A stretch of 46,135 bases of DNA, taken from Planctomycetota bacterium. Lineage in GTDB: Bacteria; Planctomycetota; Planctomycetia; Pirellulales; UBA1268. The notes beneath the pieces are model-generated. The model did no database searches. It was not told the DNA's origin and worked only from the letters and a program-made list of their open reading frames with translations. The stretch covers positions 1 through 46,135 of the forward strand of contig JAPOIM010000031.1 in the NCBI GenBank assembly GCA_029978905.1. The letters are read 5' to 3'. The translations under genes and the position numbers were made by a program. Below are positions 17,337 to 26,102 of the stretch, in pieces; the first letter of the stretch is position 1; the number at the start of each line of letters is the position of its first letter.

Positions 17337-18137
17337 ATGTCGATGACGGCCGGAGCACCCATGCCGGGAAACAGCGGCTCGTTGCCGGCGATCAACGTGT
17401 CGTCGACCCCTGACACGCTGGCGGGCAGGCTTGCGGGGAAGTTGGCGAAGCTCGGTCGCAAAGCGGCGCGCCCCGCGTCGGGTCGTGGGGCGGTCACGGA
17501 GCACACCGCCGGCCGAGCGGCCGAGGCCGTCGATCCATCGACCGAGGACCCGGATGTCGCGCTCATGCAGCGGGTGGCCGAGGATGATGCAGCCGCGTTT
17601 GAGCAGCTGCTTCTGAAGTGGCAAGACCGGCTGGTGACGCTCTTCTGGCATCAGACGGGCGACCATTCGACGGCGGAAGACCTGGCCCAGGAGGTTTTCC
17701 TCCGCGTCTTTCGCAGCCGAAAGCGGTATCGCCCGACAGCCCGTTTTTCGACCTGGCTCTACACGATCGCCAACAACGTGGCGAGTGACCTGCGGCAGCG
17801 GGCGTATCGCCGCCGTGAGCATGGCGTGCCCGCGAGCAGTTCTGCCTCGCAGAGCATCGTCGGGCTGGAGGCGTTGGCGGTCGATGCCAGTGGTGAAATG
17901 CCGGCGCGGGTGGTCGACCGCAAGGAACTGCTCTCCGTGGTACAGCAGGCCCTCGCCACGCTTGGTGAAAACCAGCGGATGGCCGTGTTGCTTGCGAAGT
18001 TCGAGCATTGCTCACAGGAAGAAATCGCGGCCGTGATGGGCCTTTCGGTGCCAGCGGTGAAATCATTGCTGTTCCGTGCCCGCGATAATCTACGGACAGC
18101 GATCAGCCCCTACCTTGAAACGCATGATGAACACTGA
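17337..18137 (+). CDS. ECF-type sigma-70 family RNA polymerase sigma factor
   Basis: A 266-residue sigma factor that would direct RNA polymerase to a specific regulon. Region 2 runs from FEQLLLKWQDRLVTLFW through AEDLAQEVFLRVF to FSTWLYTIANNVASDLRQR. Region 4 includes LGENQRMAVLLAKFEHCSQE and the helix-turn-helix EEIAAVMGLSVPAVKSLLFR. Between them is a low-complexity Ser/Ala linker. The ATG at 17337 is preceded by GGGAGG; an in-frame ATG at 17301 is a weaker alternative. The N-terminal extension of about 75 residues before region 2 is longer than in most ECF factors and rich in Ala, Gly and Arg. The next gene starts 11 bases downstream and encodes a single-pass membrane protein, the usual place for an anti-sigma factor. 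Confidence 0.9.
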   Translation: MSMTAGAPMPGNSGSLPAINVSSTPDTLAGRLAGKLAKLGRKAARPASGRGAVTEHTAGRAAEAVDPSTEDPDVALMQRVAEDDAAAFEQLLLKWQDRLVTLFWHQTGDHSTAEDLAQEVFLRVFRSRKRYRPTARFSTWLYTIANNVASDLRQRAYRRREHGVPASSSASQSIVGLEALAVDASGEMPARVVDRKELLSVVQQALATLGENQRMAVLLAKFEHCSQEEIAAVMGLSVPAVKSLLFRARDNLRTAISPYLETHDEH

Positions 18138-18148
18138 GCGGATCCACG

Positions 18149-19207
18149 ATGGCCACCTCTGAAAATCCACAGACTCCGTCGGACGTCAAGTCTTCCTCGG
18201 CTGCGCAGGATGGGTCGCCAGAAGATGTTCTCGGCGACGTGTGGGAGGCGCTCGATGTGTTGCCAGCGGCCCGCTCGACGCCAAACCTCGCCTCGTCGAC
18301 CATGGAGATGGCCGCGGTGTCGGTTGCTCGTGCGGTGCCTCCCGCCACACGCGCGGGCTCGCTGCCCGCTGGTGCCACGTGGCGGTGGATGGTGGCGGGC
18401 GTGCTCGTGTCCGCCTCTCTCGCGGCAGGGTTTGTGACCGGTTCTGCGGGGAGCGGCAGCAACAACACCAACCGACGCTCGCTGAGGGCACCGGAACTGG
18501 CTGCTGTCATCAAGCATCTCGAAACCTTGGAAGAAGCAGGCTCAGTGGCGTTCTTGGAAGCGTTTTCTCAAGGGGACTACACCGTGCCGACGTTTTCCGG
18601 CAGGGACGGGCTCTGGCGAGGACGCTCGGGAGGGCAGCCCAGGCCTGAGAACGCGGGTGACGAAGCAGACGCGGCGCGCGAGGCCAACGAGCCGCCAGAT
18701 GTGCCCACTCCCGAACTGGATGCGGCGATCGTGGATTTTCGCCGCGCCTTTCTTGCTGGTGAGCAGGTGCTGCCACCACCGATGGTGGAGGAGGAACCGC
18801 GCGATGGCTCTGCCGTCGACTCCATCGCAGCGGTCGAAGCCGCGCAGCAGTTTGAGTTTAATCGACTCGCCTACGGAGAGCTCCCTCCCTCCCAGCGAGA
18901 TACTTACCTGGCTTTGGCCGAAGGTCTCGCGGACCCTGAGCGACGCGACCTCGTCGAGGCAGCACGGCTGTGGCATGCCTGGGTTGATTTTGCCGACCCC
19001 GTGGAACGCGCGGGCCTGATCGAGTTGCCGGGAACGGAACGGCTGGAATGGCTCGATCGGCGGATGCGGCAGTGGCGGCGCTTCATGCCTGGGCGGCCGG
19101 GAGAAGAGGAGCGATCTGAGGGAGCTCCCGGATCACGTGCCGGTGGCGGGCGAGGCCCCGGCGAGGCGTCGCGACGTCCGGCGGATGATGAGCCGGCAAC
19201 ACGCTAG
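18149..19207 (+). CDS. Single-pass membrane protein, candidate anti-sigma partner
   Basis: A 352-residue protein in an operon with the sigma factor (11-bp gap). Residues 1-78 are polar and probably cytoplasmic, with VLGDVWEALDVLPAARSTP resembling the conserved patch of proteins encoded behind planctomycete ECF sigma genes. One membrane segment (about 79-99, WRWMVAGVLVSASLAAGF) follows. The remaining 250 residues should be outside and are helix-rich, with repeated Glu/Arg/Leu/Trp patterns (about 220-310) and a disordered Gly/Arg-rich tail. There is no zinc-binding HxxxCxxC motif, so it is not a classical zinc anti-sigma factor. Assignment rests on position and topology; it could be a sensor or an unrelated membrane protein. 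Confidence 0.6.
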   Translation: MATSENPQTPSDVKSSSAAQDGSPEDVLGDVWEALDVLPAARSTPNLASSTMEMAAVSVARAVPPATRAGSLPAGATWRWMVAGVLVSASLAAGFVTGSAGSGSNNTNRRSLRAPELAAVIKHLETLEEAGSVAFLEAFSQGDYTVPTFSGRDGLWRGRSGGQPRPENAGDEADAAREANEPPDVPTPELDAAIVDFRRAFLAGEQVLPPPMVEEEPRDGSAVDSIAAVEAAQQFEFNRLAYGELPPSQRDTYLALAEGLADPERRDLVEAARLWHAWVDFADPVERAGLIELPGTERLEWLDRRMRQWRRFMPGRPGEEERSEGAPGSRAGGGRGPGEASRRPADDEPATR

Positions 19208-19234
19208 CACGCACGCTTGCGACGGTCGCGTGCC

Positions 19235-21109
19235 TCACTCAGGATTGGCTGCATCGCCCCCGGAGGTTTCTGCTGCACGCTGACGAAACCGCTCGAGGTT
19301 TCGCTGGATTGTGCGGTTGTGAGGCTCGTAGCGGGCGGCGAGCGACTGCGTGCGGATCGCCCGATCAAACCGTCCTTCCGCCGCATGGCAGTGGGCGAGC
19401 GTGTCGAGGTAACTCGCGTTGTCGAACGACATCTCCAGTGAACGCTGGGAGTAGCGTGTGGCTTTGGCCATCCGATCTGGGGCGGTGGTCGAGTCTGAAG
19501 TGTTGGCTGCCAGCCAGGCGTATTCGTTGTAGCCGTTGGGCTCGTCGGGCTTCGCTGCGATTTCGCGTTCAATCTGTGCGAGGGCGGCATCGATCTGACG
19601 CTGCACGGCCTGCTGTTGGAGCGGGGTCGCTTCGGCCAGACCGTGCAGGGCGATCAGGGCATCGACGTCTTTTGGAGACGTGCGGATCGACTCTTCGAGT
19701 TTCTGCCGTTGCAGGCCCTGCTCGCCGCGAGCCGCGGCGGCGGTCGCTTCGAAATAGAGCATCCTCGACCGGGTGGTGGCGGGTTCACGATCGAGTTGCC
19801 GAAGGATCGTGTCTGGTTCGACCTTCTCACGGGGCCGGGGCTGGAAGATGGCAGCGAGCGCAGCGGCAGCCTCATCTTCCAAGCCTTGGTCGTGGAGAAA
19901 CTCCGAAAACATCACGGCGGTCAACACAAACTCGATCGACTGCGCATCAGGATCGCGGATGACGGCTTCGTATTCGCGCGTTGCCCATTCGGTCGCACCC
20001 CATTTGGCGAGCATGATCGCAGCCTGCAGCCGGTCCATCGCCTCCCCTTCCGAGAGGCGGCTCGCGGCGGCGGCCAATTGCTGGCCACGTTCCGGCTGGC
20101 CGGCGGCAACCCAGGCGACGGCGGCCGCAAACGTCAGGGTCATGTCGTCATCGACGGCGCCTGCAGGACCGACGGAAAGCGTTTCGACCACCTCGGCGAG
20201 GTCGTGTTCGACGCACCACATGAGAAAGATCGCCGCCTCATCCCCTTTCGCTTGGCGACTTTCCGCCAGCAGGGCCGTGGCCCGCTCAAGGGCGACAGGT
20301 TTCTGGCCAGCGGCGACGAGTGCTTCGAGCGAGAGCCGCTCAAAGATGCGGCCCGTGGAAGCTTCCAGTCCACTGGACAGCTCAGACGTTTCGTCGTCGA
20401 GCGCCTGCACGGGCATTTCGCCCGCTTCCACGTAGCCCGAGAGCATCTTTTGTCGGGCGGTGATCAGTGCATCAAGGGCACCAGGCTGCCCTTCTTCAAA
20501 GTCGACGACGGCGAGCACGAGCATGGCAGCGGGTCGCTGACTGCTGCCGATTCCTTCTCGGATCAGTGGCATCATCTGATGGAAGAAGGGGTCGCCGGGC
20601 GACCATTCCCGCACCAGCAAGGCCGCGGCCACGCGGGCGGCGGCGTCAGACTGTTCCAGGCGGAGAAGCCGGCTGAGCGGTTCGATGCCAGTGGCGTCGT
20701 CGAGTCGCAGCAGACGGTGCATGATCGTCACCCGCTGGTTGAGTGAGGCCGACTTGTAGTCGTTGAGCAGTTCAGCCACGACGGGACTGTCGTGCGGCCG
20801 ACTCAGCGGGATGGCGTGTACGAGCCAGCGGGCCCGCAAGGCGATCTCGAGATCGGTGCTCCGCTCAGCGGCTTCGAGCAGCGGATCGATCGCCGCACCT
20901 CCGAGTTGCTCCAACTCCCGCATCGCGGCTTGCCGCCGGCTGTAGTCGGGATCCCCAAGCTGTTCGACGAGGGTGGCGAGGCGATCGCGGTCGTTCTGAG
21001 GCCCTACGTCGCTGGCGGTCGCACCACGAGCGGAGGCCAGCGTCGGCTCCACGCACGCCAACACGAACGAGGCGATGAGCAGGCAGCCGATGGAAAGTTG
21101 CTGTTTCAC
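19235..21109 (-). CDS. Secreted HEAT-repeat/TPR protein
   Basis: A 624-residue exported protein. The GTG at 21107-21109 is chosen because GAGGAG lies about 9 bases upstream and it opens into a signal peptide (KQQLSIGCLLIASFVLACV). An ATG 45 bases further upstream is the alternative. The Cys after ASFVLA could be a lipoprotein site. Residues about 45-150 have HEAT-like helical pairs (LVEQLGDPDYSRRQAAMREL). The middle is alpha-solenoid, and the C-terminus (about 520-615) is TPR-like, including YLDTLAHCHAAEGRFDRAIR. Such proteins normally act as binding scaffolds; no catalytic motif is seen. It is convergent with the anti-sigma candidate (27-bp gap) and upstream of pyrE on the same strand. Confidence 0.65.
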   Translation of the reverse strand: MKQQLSIGCLLIASFVLACVEPTLASARGATASDVGPQNDRDRLATLVEQLGDPDYSRRQAAMRELEQLGGAAIDPLLEAAERSTDLEIALRARWLVHAIPLSRPHDSPVVAELLNDYKSASLNQRVTIMHRLLRLDDATGIEPLSRLLRLEQSDAAARVAAALLVREWSPGDPFFHQMMPLIREGIGSSQRPAAMLVLAVVDFEEGQPGALDALITARQKMLSGYVEAGEMPVQALDDETSELSSGLEASTGRIFERLSLEALVAAGQKPVALERATALLAESRQAKGDEAAIFLMWCVEHDLAEVVETLSVGPAGAVDDDMTLTFAAAVAWVAAGQPERGQQLAAAASRLSEGEAMDRLQAAIMLAKWGATEWATREYEAVIRDPDAQSIEFVLTAVMFSEFLHDQGLEDEAAAALAAIFQPRPREKVEPDTILRQLDREPATTRSRMLYFEATAAAARGEQGLQRQKLEESIRTSPKDVDALIALHGLAEATPLQQQAVQRQIDAALAQIEREIAAKPDEPNGYNEYAWLAANTSDSTTAPDRMAKATRYSQRSLEMSFDNASYLDTLAHCHAAEGRFDRAIRTQSLAARYEPHNRTIQRNLERFRQRAAETSGGDAANPE

Positions 21110-21258
21110 CGACAGAGCTCCTCTCTGAAACACCGCCTGCGGCCACCATCCCAAGTGGCATGGATGGCGGGCGACCGCTCTTCAGGCAGCCTATGCGTGG
21201 TGATGCGACGGCGGCAAGCCGAGGGATCAGAGATCGGCGTGATTCGTGTGGTGGAACG

Positions 21259-21849
21259 TCAGGCGTCTGCCGTGGGATCGATACCGAGGTCGCGGATGGT
21301 GAGCATGGCGTCCATCGGGATGCCACGGGCAGCGAAAGCCTCTTTCCCACCGGCCAGGCGGTCGACCAGCGTGACCACCCGTTCGACCTGCAGTCCGAAC
21401 TCGATGGCACGGTCAATCGCCAGAAGCGATGAACCACCGGTGGTGACCACATCCTCGAGGATCACCACCCGGTTGCCCGAGGCCACAGGCCCTTCCACGT
21501 AGCGGCCGAGGCCATGCCCCTTGGGCTCCTTGCGGATCATGAATCCCTTCAGCGGGAGGCCTGCCGCCCCAGCCATCGTGACGACGGCCGCGGTGATCGG
21601 ATCAGCACCAATCGACATCCCGCCCACCGCGTCGGGCAGCGGGCCGAGTTCCTGAAGCCGGGCGAGCACGGCCTGCCCGACCAGCATCGCCCCTGCCGCA
21701 TCGAGCACCACCTGCTTGGCGTCGAGGTAGAAACTGGCGGTCTTTCCCGAGGCCAGGACAAAACTGCCCCGTTTGAGCGCCTTCGTTTCAAAAGCCTCGA
21801 TCAGGCGTTGCGAGAGATCTGTGGTCGGCTTGGAGGGGTCGGCATGCAT
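21259..21849 (-). CDS. pyrE: Orotate phosphoribosyltransferase
   Basis: A 196-residue cytoplasmic enzyme of pyrimidine synthesis that joins orotate and PRPP to form orotidine 5'-phosphate. The PRPP-binding motif VVILEDVVTTGGSS is intact and GMSIGADPI is also conserved. FYLDAKQVVLD and IRKEPKGHG match the PyrE family blocks, the latter holding the catalytic-loop Lys. Length fits the family. The start is the ATG at 21847-21849, immediately before the family N-terminus; the much longer open frame upstream overlaps the nfeD promoter and gene start in antisense and is not coding. It is divergent from the nfeD-floA operon (117-bp gap). Confidence 0.93.
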   Translation of the reverse strand: MHADPSKPTTDLSQRLIEAFETKALKRGSFVLASGKTASFYLDAKQVVLDAAGAMLVGQAVLARLQELGPLPDAVGGMSIGADPITAAVVTMAGAAGLPLKGFMIRKEPKGHGLGRYVEGPVASGNRVVILEDVVTTGGSSLLAIDRAIEFGLQVERVVTLVDRLAGGKEAFAARGIPMDAMLTIRDLGIDPTADA

Positions 21850-21966
21850 GGCAAACTCGCTGCTGGATGGGAGTCGGCGGCGTTCCGGTGGCGACTCGGG
21901 CGTTTGGGGTCGTGGGTGCCTATGATGGAGAGAGGTTGACTGGCTGTAAACCGGTTGAGGTGACGG

Positions 21967-24315
21967 ATGCGGATGGCGGGTGTTGGAGGTTGTTTGGCAC
22001 GGGTGTTTGGCACGCGCCAATCCCCCCGGGCGGCTTCCTACCTGTCGGTGGCATGTGGCCTGCCGATGGCATGTGGCCTGGTGTGCATGCTCGCGATGCT
22101 CGTCGTCGATGGGGCAGCGGCAGACGACCTGTTCTCGGGCGATCCGTTTGCTGAGGTGGGCGTCGCGGAAGCGGAGCCAGCACCCCAGCCACCGCCTGAG
22201 CCGGCAGCAAAGCCCGCACCGGAACGCGTGCCTGAGGTCGCAGACGCCGCGCCCGCCGAAGACCATCTTCCCGTGGCGACCATGCCGCCGCCGGTGGTGC
22301 CCCTCACGCTGCGGCTTCCGATTGAAGGCAATCGCGACACGCTGTTTCAAGCCACCGTCCTGCGGCAGTTGCCGAAACTTCGCAGTCAGCCGGGGCAGCG
22401 CGGGCTCCTCGTGGTGCGTTTTGATGGAACGGCCGAAGGGCCGAGCGATTTTGGTCGCTCTCTGGAGGTCGCCAGGTTTTTAAGCGGCCGGCAACTCGAG
22501 GGTGTCAAAACGATCGCGTGGGTGCCCCAGTCGGTCTCGGGCCACGCCGTGCTCGCCGTGCTTGCCTGCGAAGAGATTGTGATGGCTCCCACGGCGACAC
22601 TCGGGCCGATTGAGGAAGATCCCTCACTCGTCGACGAGGCGATGCGGGTGGCGTATGCCGAAATCTCGGCGCGGCGTCAGTCATTTCCTCCGGCCGTGTC
22701 GGTCGCGATGGCAGACCCGGCGGCCCGCGCTTTACGAGTGACTACGCCTGGTGGTGAGCAGTTTGTGGGAAGCCGGGAAGAGGTGGATGTCCTGCGTGAG
22801 ACGGTCGCGGTGCTCGACGTGGATGAACTCGGGCCGTCGCCGTTGGTGTTCGCGGCTCGCGACGCCCGCGAGGCAGGCTTTGTGCAGTGGCTCGCCGAGA
22901 CTCCAGAAGAGGTCGCCCGTGGCATCGGCGTGCCTGCAGCATCCCTCGCGGAGGATCCCTCGCTCGGTGGTGGTTGGCGAGCAGTGCAGATCCCCCTGGC
23001 TGGAGCGATCGATGCGGCGAACGTGGCTCGGGTGCGGACGCGAGTGGCCGAAGCGGTTGAGGATGGGGCGAACTTGATCTGTCTGCGGATCGACAGCCCT
23101 GGTGGGTCGGCCGAGCAGAGCCTCGTGCTGGCAACGGCGCTTGCGGCAATGGATCCCACGGTCGTCCGCACGGTGGCGTGGGTGCCATCGGAAGCGCTCT
23201 CCGACGCGGCGCTCGTGGCGTTGGCGTGTGATGAACTGGTCATGGCGGAAGAAGCTTTGCTCGGAGGGGAAGGGGCGGGCACCCTCGATGGGCGCTCGCT
23301 GGACCCGCTCCGCGTGGCCTGGCGTGAAGGCGTGGCCAAACCTCGTGACCGGTCGTGGTCGCTGCCGCTGGCGGTGGTTTCGCCCGGGATCGCGGTCCGC
23401 CGCTACACGAATGTTGAAAGTGGGCGGGTGGCCTACTTCAGTGAAGAGGAACTGCTTGAGCGAGCCGATCAAGGCGTCTGGAAGGCTGGTCCTCAAATTG
23501 GGGTTGGTCCGATTCGCATGACCGGGAGCACCGCGGAGTCATTCGGGTTGACCACGCACCTCGTGGAGTCGGCGGCGGAGTTTTCTGCGGCGTATGGCCT
23601 GGAAAGGGAGATGGCGATCGTGGAGCCGAGCTGGGTGGATCAGCTCTTCGACGCGCTTGCGCAGCCCGGCGTGGCATGGCTCTTATTGTTGATTGGTGGG
23701 GCTGGGCTCTACATCGAACTCCACACCCCCGGCCTTGGCTTGGGTGGCTTCGTGGCGATGGTGGCTTTCATCGTGTACTTCTGGAGCCAGTACCTGCAGG
23801 GCACGGCTGGCTGGCTGGAAGTGATGCTCTTTCTGGCCGGCTTGTTTTGCCTGGCCGCCGAGATCTTCGTGCTGCCCGGCTTTGGAGTGCTCGGGCTCGG
23901 CGGCGGCCTCCTGATCGTCGGATCGTTGGTGTTGGCGAGCCAGTCGTTTATCGTGCCGTCCAACGACTATCAGATGCGGCAGCTCCAGTCGTCGCTGTTT
24001 GGCATCCTTGCCGCGGCGACGGGGATCCTTGCGCTGGCGGTATTGGCGCGACGGTGGCTCCCCGCGACGCCCATGCTCCGCAACGTGCTGCTTGTGCCGC
24101 CGGACGACGCGACTGCCGTGATCGAGCATGAGCCCCTCGACGAACTGATTGGCTTGGAAGGTGTGACGACGAGTCGTCTTGCTCCTGCCGGCACCGCGAG
24201 GATCGAAGGCCGCGTGCAGAATGTGTGTGTGGAGGGAGGCCTGATCGAGCCGGGTCGACAGGTGCGCGTGATCGAAGTTCGGAGTGGACGCGTGATTGTC
24301 CGCGAGGTGTCATGA
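21967..24315 (+). CDS. Long NfeD membrane protein with two ClpP-like domains
   Basis: 782 residues. A signal or anchor segment (25-52) and a Pro/Ala-rich linker (70-112) lead to two ClpP/SppA-like serine protease domains (about 112-320 and 338-545). Several membrane spans follow (about 568-606, 616-658, 676-697), then a C-terminal NfeD OB-fold (about 715-782). In the second domain SEALSDAALVALACDEL places Ser412 where the ClpP-class nucleophile lies in archaeal NfeD. In the first domain the aligned position is Gly192 (SVSGHAVLAVLACEEI), so that copy is probably inactive. Long NfeD proteins are membrane proteases paired with flotillin-like proteins. The gene starts an operon: it overlaps the next ORF by ATGA and a flotillin follows, the same arrangement as yqeZ-floA in Bacillus. 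It starts at the ATG at 21967. Confidence 0.88.
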   Translation: MRMAGVGGCLARVFGTRQSPRAASYLSVACGLPMACGLVCMLAMLVVDGAAADDLFSGDPFAEVGVAEAEPAPQPPPEPAAKPAPERVPEVADAAPAEDHLPVATMPPPVVPLTLRLPIEGNRDTLFQATVLRQLPKLRSQPGQRGLLVVRFDGTAEGPSDFGRSLEVARFLSGRQLEGVKTIAWVPQSVSGHAVLAVLACEEIVMAPTATLGPIEEDPSLVDEAMRVAYAEISARRQSFPPAVSVAMADPAARALRVTTPGGEQFVGSREEVDVLRETVAVLDVDELGPSPLVFAARDAREAGFVQWLAETPEEVARGIGVPAASLAEDPSLGGGWRAVQIPLAGAIDAANVARVRTRVAEAVEDGANLICLRIDSPGGSAEQSLVLATALAAMDPTVVRTVAWVPSEALSDAALVALACDELVMAEEALLGGEGAGTLDGRSLDPLRVAWREGVAKPRDRSWSLPLAVVSPGIAVRRYTNVESGRVAYFSEEELLERADQGVWKAGPQIGVGPIRMTGSTAESFGLTTHLVESAAEFSAAYGLEREMAIVEPSWVDQLFDALAQPGVAWLLLLIGGAGLYIELHTPGLGLGGFVAMVAFIVYFWSQYLQGTAGWLEVMLFLAGLFCLAAEIFVLPGFGVLGLGGGLLIVGSLVLASQSFIVPSNDYQMRQLQSSLFGILAAATGILALAVLARRWLPATPMLRNVLLVPPDDATAVIEHEPLDELIGLEGVTTSRLAPAGTARIEGRVQNVCVEGGLIEPGRQVRVIEVRSGRVIVREVS

Positions 24316-24926
24316 GCCAGATCGTGTGGACGGTTGTGCTGCTCGCGGTGGGCCTCTTCGTGATGGTGCTCGAGGTTTTCGTGCCCTCGGGTGGCATCCT
24401 CGGCTTCGTCAGCGTGGTGGCGATCATGGCGGCGATCGTGATGGCCTTCGTGGAGCAAGGGCCAGCGATCGGCATGCTGGTGCTCGCCGTGTCGGTGGTG
24501 GCGGTGCCGGGCGTGCTGATTACCGCTTTCCGCTGGTTTCCTCGCACACCGTTGGGGCGGCGGGTGTTGCCCCCACCCCCCGATGCTTCAGAAGTGCTGC
24601 CCGATTCGCCGCTGCGGAAGCGGGCGCGAGGCATGATCGGCCGCAGAGGGCGTGTGGTGCGCGAGATGCTGCCGTGGGGAAGTGTGGAAATCGATGGCAC
24701 GACCCTTGAGGCGGTGAGCGAGTCGGGCCCCATCGAGCTGGGCACGATGGTCGAGGCGGTTGGCGTGCAGGGCATGGGGGTCGTGGTGCGGCCTGTCGGC
24801 CCCGCAGACGACGCCACGCCGCTGCCTGTCGCGAGCGCCTCACCCACGACGACAGGGCAGGGTCCGCGCCTCTCCAGCACGCTCGAAGCGTTTGAGTTTG
24901 AGCAGTTTCAGCCGAAGCCTTCGTGA
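24312..24926 (+). CDS. Short NfeD-family membrane protein
   Basis: A 204-residue protein whose ATG overlaps the stop of the long NfeD gene (ATGA), indicating translational coupling. Two to three hydrophobic segments fill residues 1-75 (TVVLLAVGLFVMVLEVFVPS, GILGFVSVVAIMAAIVMAF, then GMLVLAVSVVAVPGVLI). A soluble NfeD OB-fold-like domain follows at about 105-160 (GRRGRVVREMLPWGSVEIDG). The last 40 residues are low complexity. It lacks a ClpP domain. Short NfeD proteins are partners of flotillins; with the long NfeD before and FloA after, it likely belongs to the same membrane complex. Confidence 0.82.
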   Translation: MSQIVWTVVLLAVGLFVMVLEVFVPSGGILGFVSVVAIMAAIVMAFVEQGPAIGMLVLAVSVVAVPGVLITAFRWFPRTPLGRRVLPPPPDASEVLPDSPLRKRARGMIGRRGRVVREMLPWGSVEIDGTTLEAVSESGPIELGTMVEAVGVQGMGVVVRPVGPADDATPLPVASASPTTTGQGPRLSSTLEAFEFEQFQPKPS

Positions 24927-25049
24927 GTCTTGGGCGATCACTCGCCGGGCGTTGCTTGACTGCGGTCTGGTGGCGATCAACCATCAGGGGAGTTGTTTCG
25001 TTGCCAGAGGCGGCACTCCGGTCGCTTGGCCTCTCCCTTGGAGCCTTCC

Positions 25050-26072
25050 ATGTGGTCCTTGGTTTTTCTCGGTGTGGGGATCTTCGCCGTCCTCTTGGTG
25101 CTCGCCTTCTTGGCGAGGTACCTCCGGCTTTACCTGCAGTCCTACGCCTCGAGTGCGGGAATCGGCCTGTTTGACCTCGTGGCGATGAGCTTTAAGAAGG
25201 TCAACCCCACGGTCATCGTGCGGAGCAAGATCATGGCCGTGCAGGCGGGGTTGGGAGACTCCACCGGGATCACCCGGCAGTCTCTGGAGGCCCACTACCT
25301 TGCGGGGGGACGCGTGCCGCTGGTGGTGCAGGCGTTGATCGCCGCCAACAAGGCGAAGATGACCGAACTCGACTACAAGCTGGCCACGGCGATCGATCTG
25401 GCTGGTCGCGATGTTCGCGAAGCGGTGCAGACGACGGTCTACCCCAAGGTGATCGACTGCCCCGGACGCTTGAGCGGACGCGACTCGCTCGACTCCGTGG
25501 CCAAGGACGGGATTCAACTGAAGGTGCGGGCTCGCGTGACGGTCCGCACGAACCTCAATCAGCTCATTGGTGGTGCCACGGAAGAGACGATCATTGCCCG
25601 CGTCGGTGAAGGCATTGTGTCGGCGATTGGATCCGCAGACCGGCACAGCGATGTGTTGGAGAACCCCGACCGGATTTCGAAGACGGTGCTTGCCCGTCGC
25701 CTCGACTCCAATACGGCCTTTGAGATCGTGTCGATCGATATTGCCGACATCGATGTCGGTGGCAACATCGGCGCGCGGCTGCAAGCCGATCAGGCTGAAG
25801 CGGATACCCGCGTTGCTCGGGCGAAGGCTGAAGGGAGCCGGGCGATGGCGGCTGCCAGAGAGCAAGAGATGGTGGCTGCGATCGAAGAGAAGCGGGCTGA
25901 ACTGGTGGCCTCAGAAGCGGAAGTGCCCAAGGCAGTCGCCGAGTCGCTTGATGCAGGCCGGTTGGGCATTATCGACTACTACAAGCTCCGCAACCTGCAG
26001 GCGGATACCGACATGCGAAAGAGTATCGCCACCGCTGGTCCGGCGACCGTTGCTGGGAGTACGGTCTCGTAA
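25050..26072 (+). CDS. floA: Flotillin-like protein FloA
   Basis: A 340-residue SPFH-family membrane scaffold. One N-terminal hairpin or membrane segment ([20 protein letters not shown]) precedes the family core. [37 protein letters not shown] and [20 protein letters not shown] are all strongly FloA-like. The C-terminus is an Ala/Glu-rich coiled coil (about 250-310) for oligomerisation. FloA forms membrane foci and helps organise membrane proteins. It starts at the ATG at 25050 with GGAG upstream; the open frame continues 19 residues upstream without conservation. The operon with two NfeD genes matches the arrangement known from Bacillus and other phyla. Confidence 0.93.
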   Translation: MWSLVFLGVGIFAVLLVLAFLARYLRLYLQSYASSAGIGLFDLVAMSFKKVNPTVIVRSKIMAVQAGLGDSTGITRQSLEAHYLAGGRVPLVVQALIAANKAKMTELDYKLATAIDLAGRDVREAVQTTVYPKVIDCPGRLSGRDSLDSVAKDGIQLKVRARVTVRTNLNQLIGGATEETIIARVGEGIVSAIGSADRHSDVLENPDRISKTVLARRLDSNTAFEIVSIDIADIDVGGNIGARLQADQAEADTRVARAKAEGSRAMAAAREQEMVAAIEEKRAELVASEAEVPKAVAESLDAGRLGIIDYYKLRNLQADTDMRKSIATAGPATVAGSTVS

Positions 26073-26102
26073 CCGTGGCTTCGGGCCAAGGAGGATCCGA
26101 GC

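Noticed and set aside
22020-22090. Short repeats GGTGGCATGTGGCCTG / ATGGCATGTGGCCTG as a possible regulatory element
   Set aside because: They lie inside the signal-peptide coding part of the long nfeD gene and repeat hydrophobic codons; nothing points to regulation.
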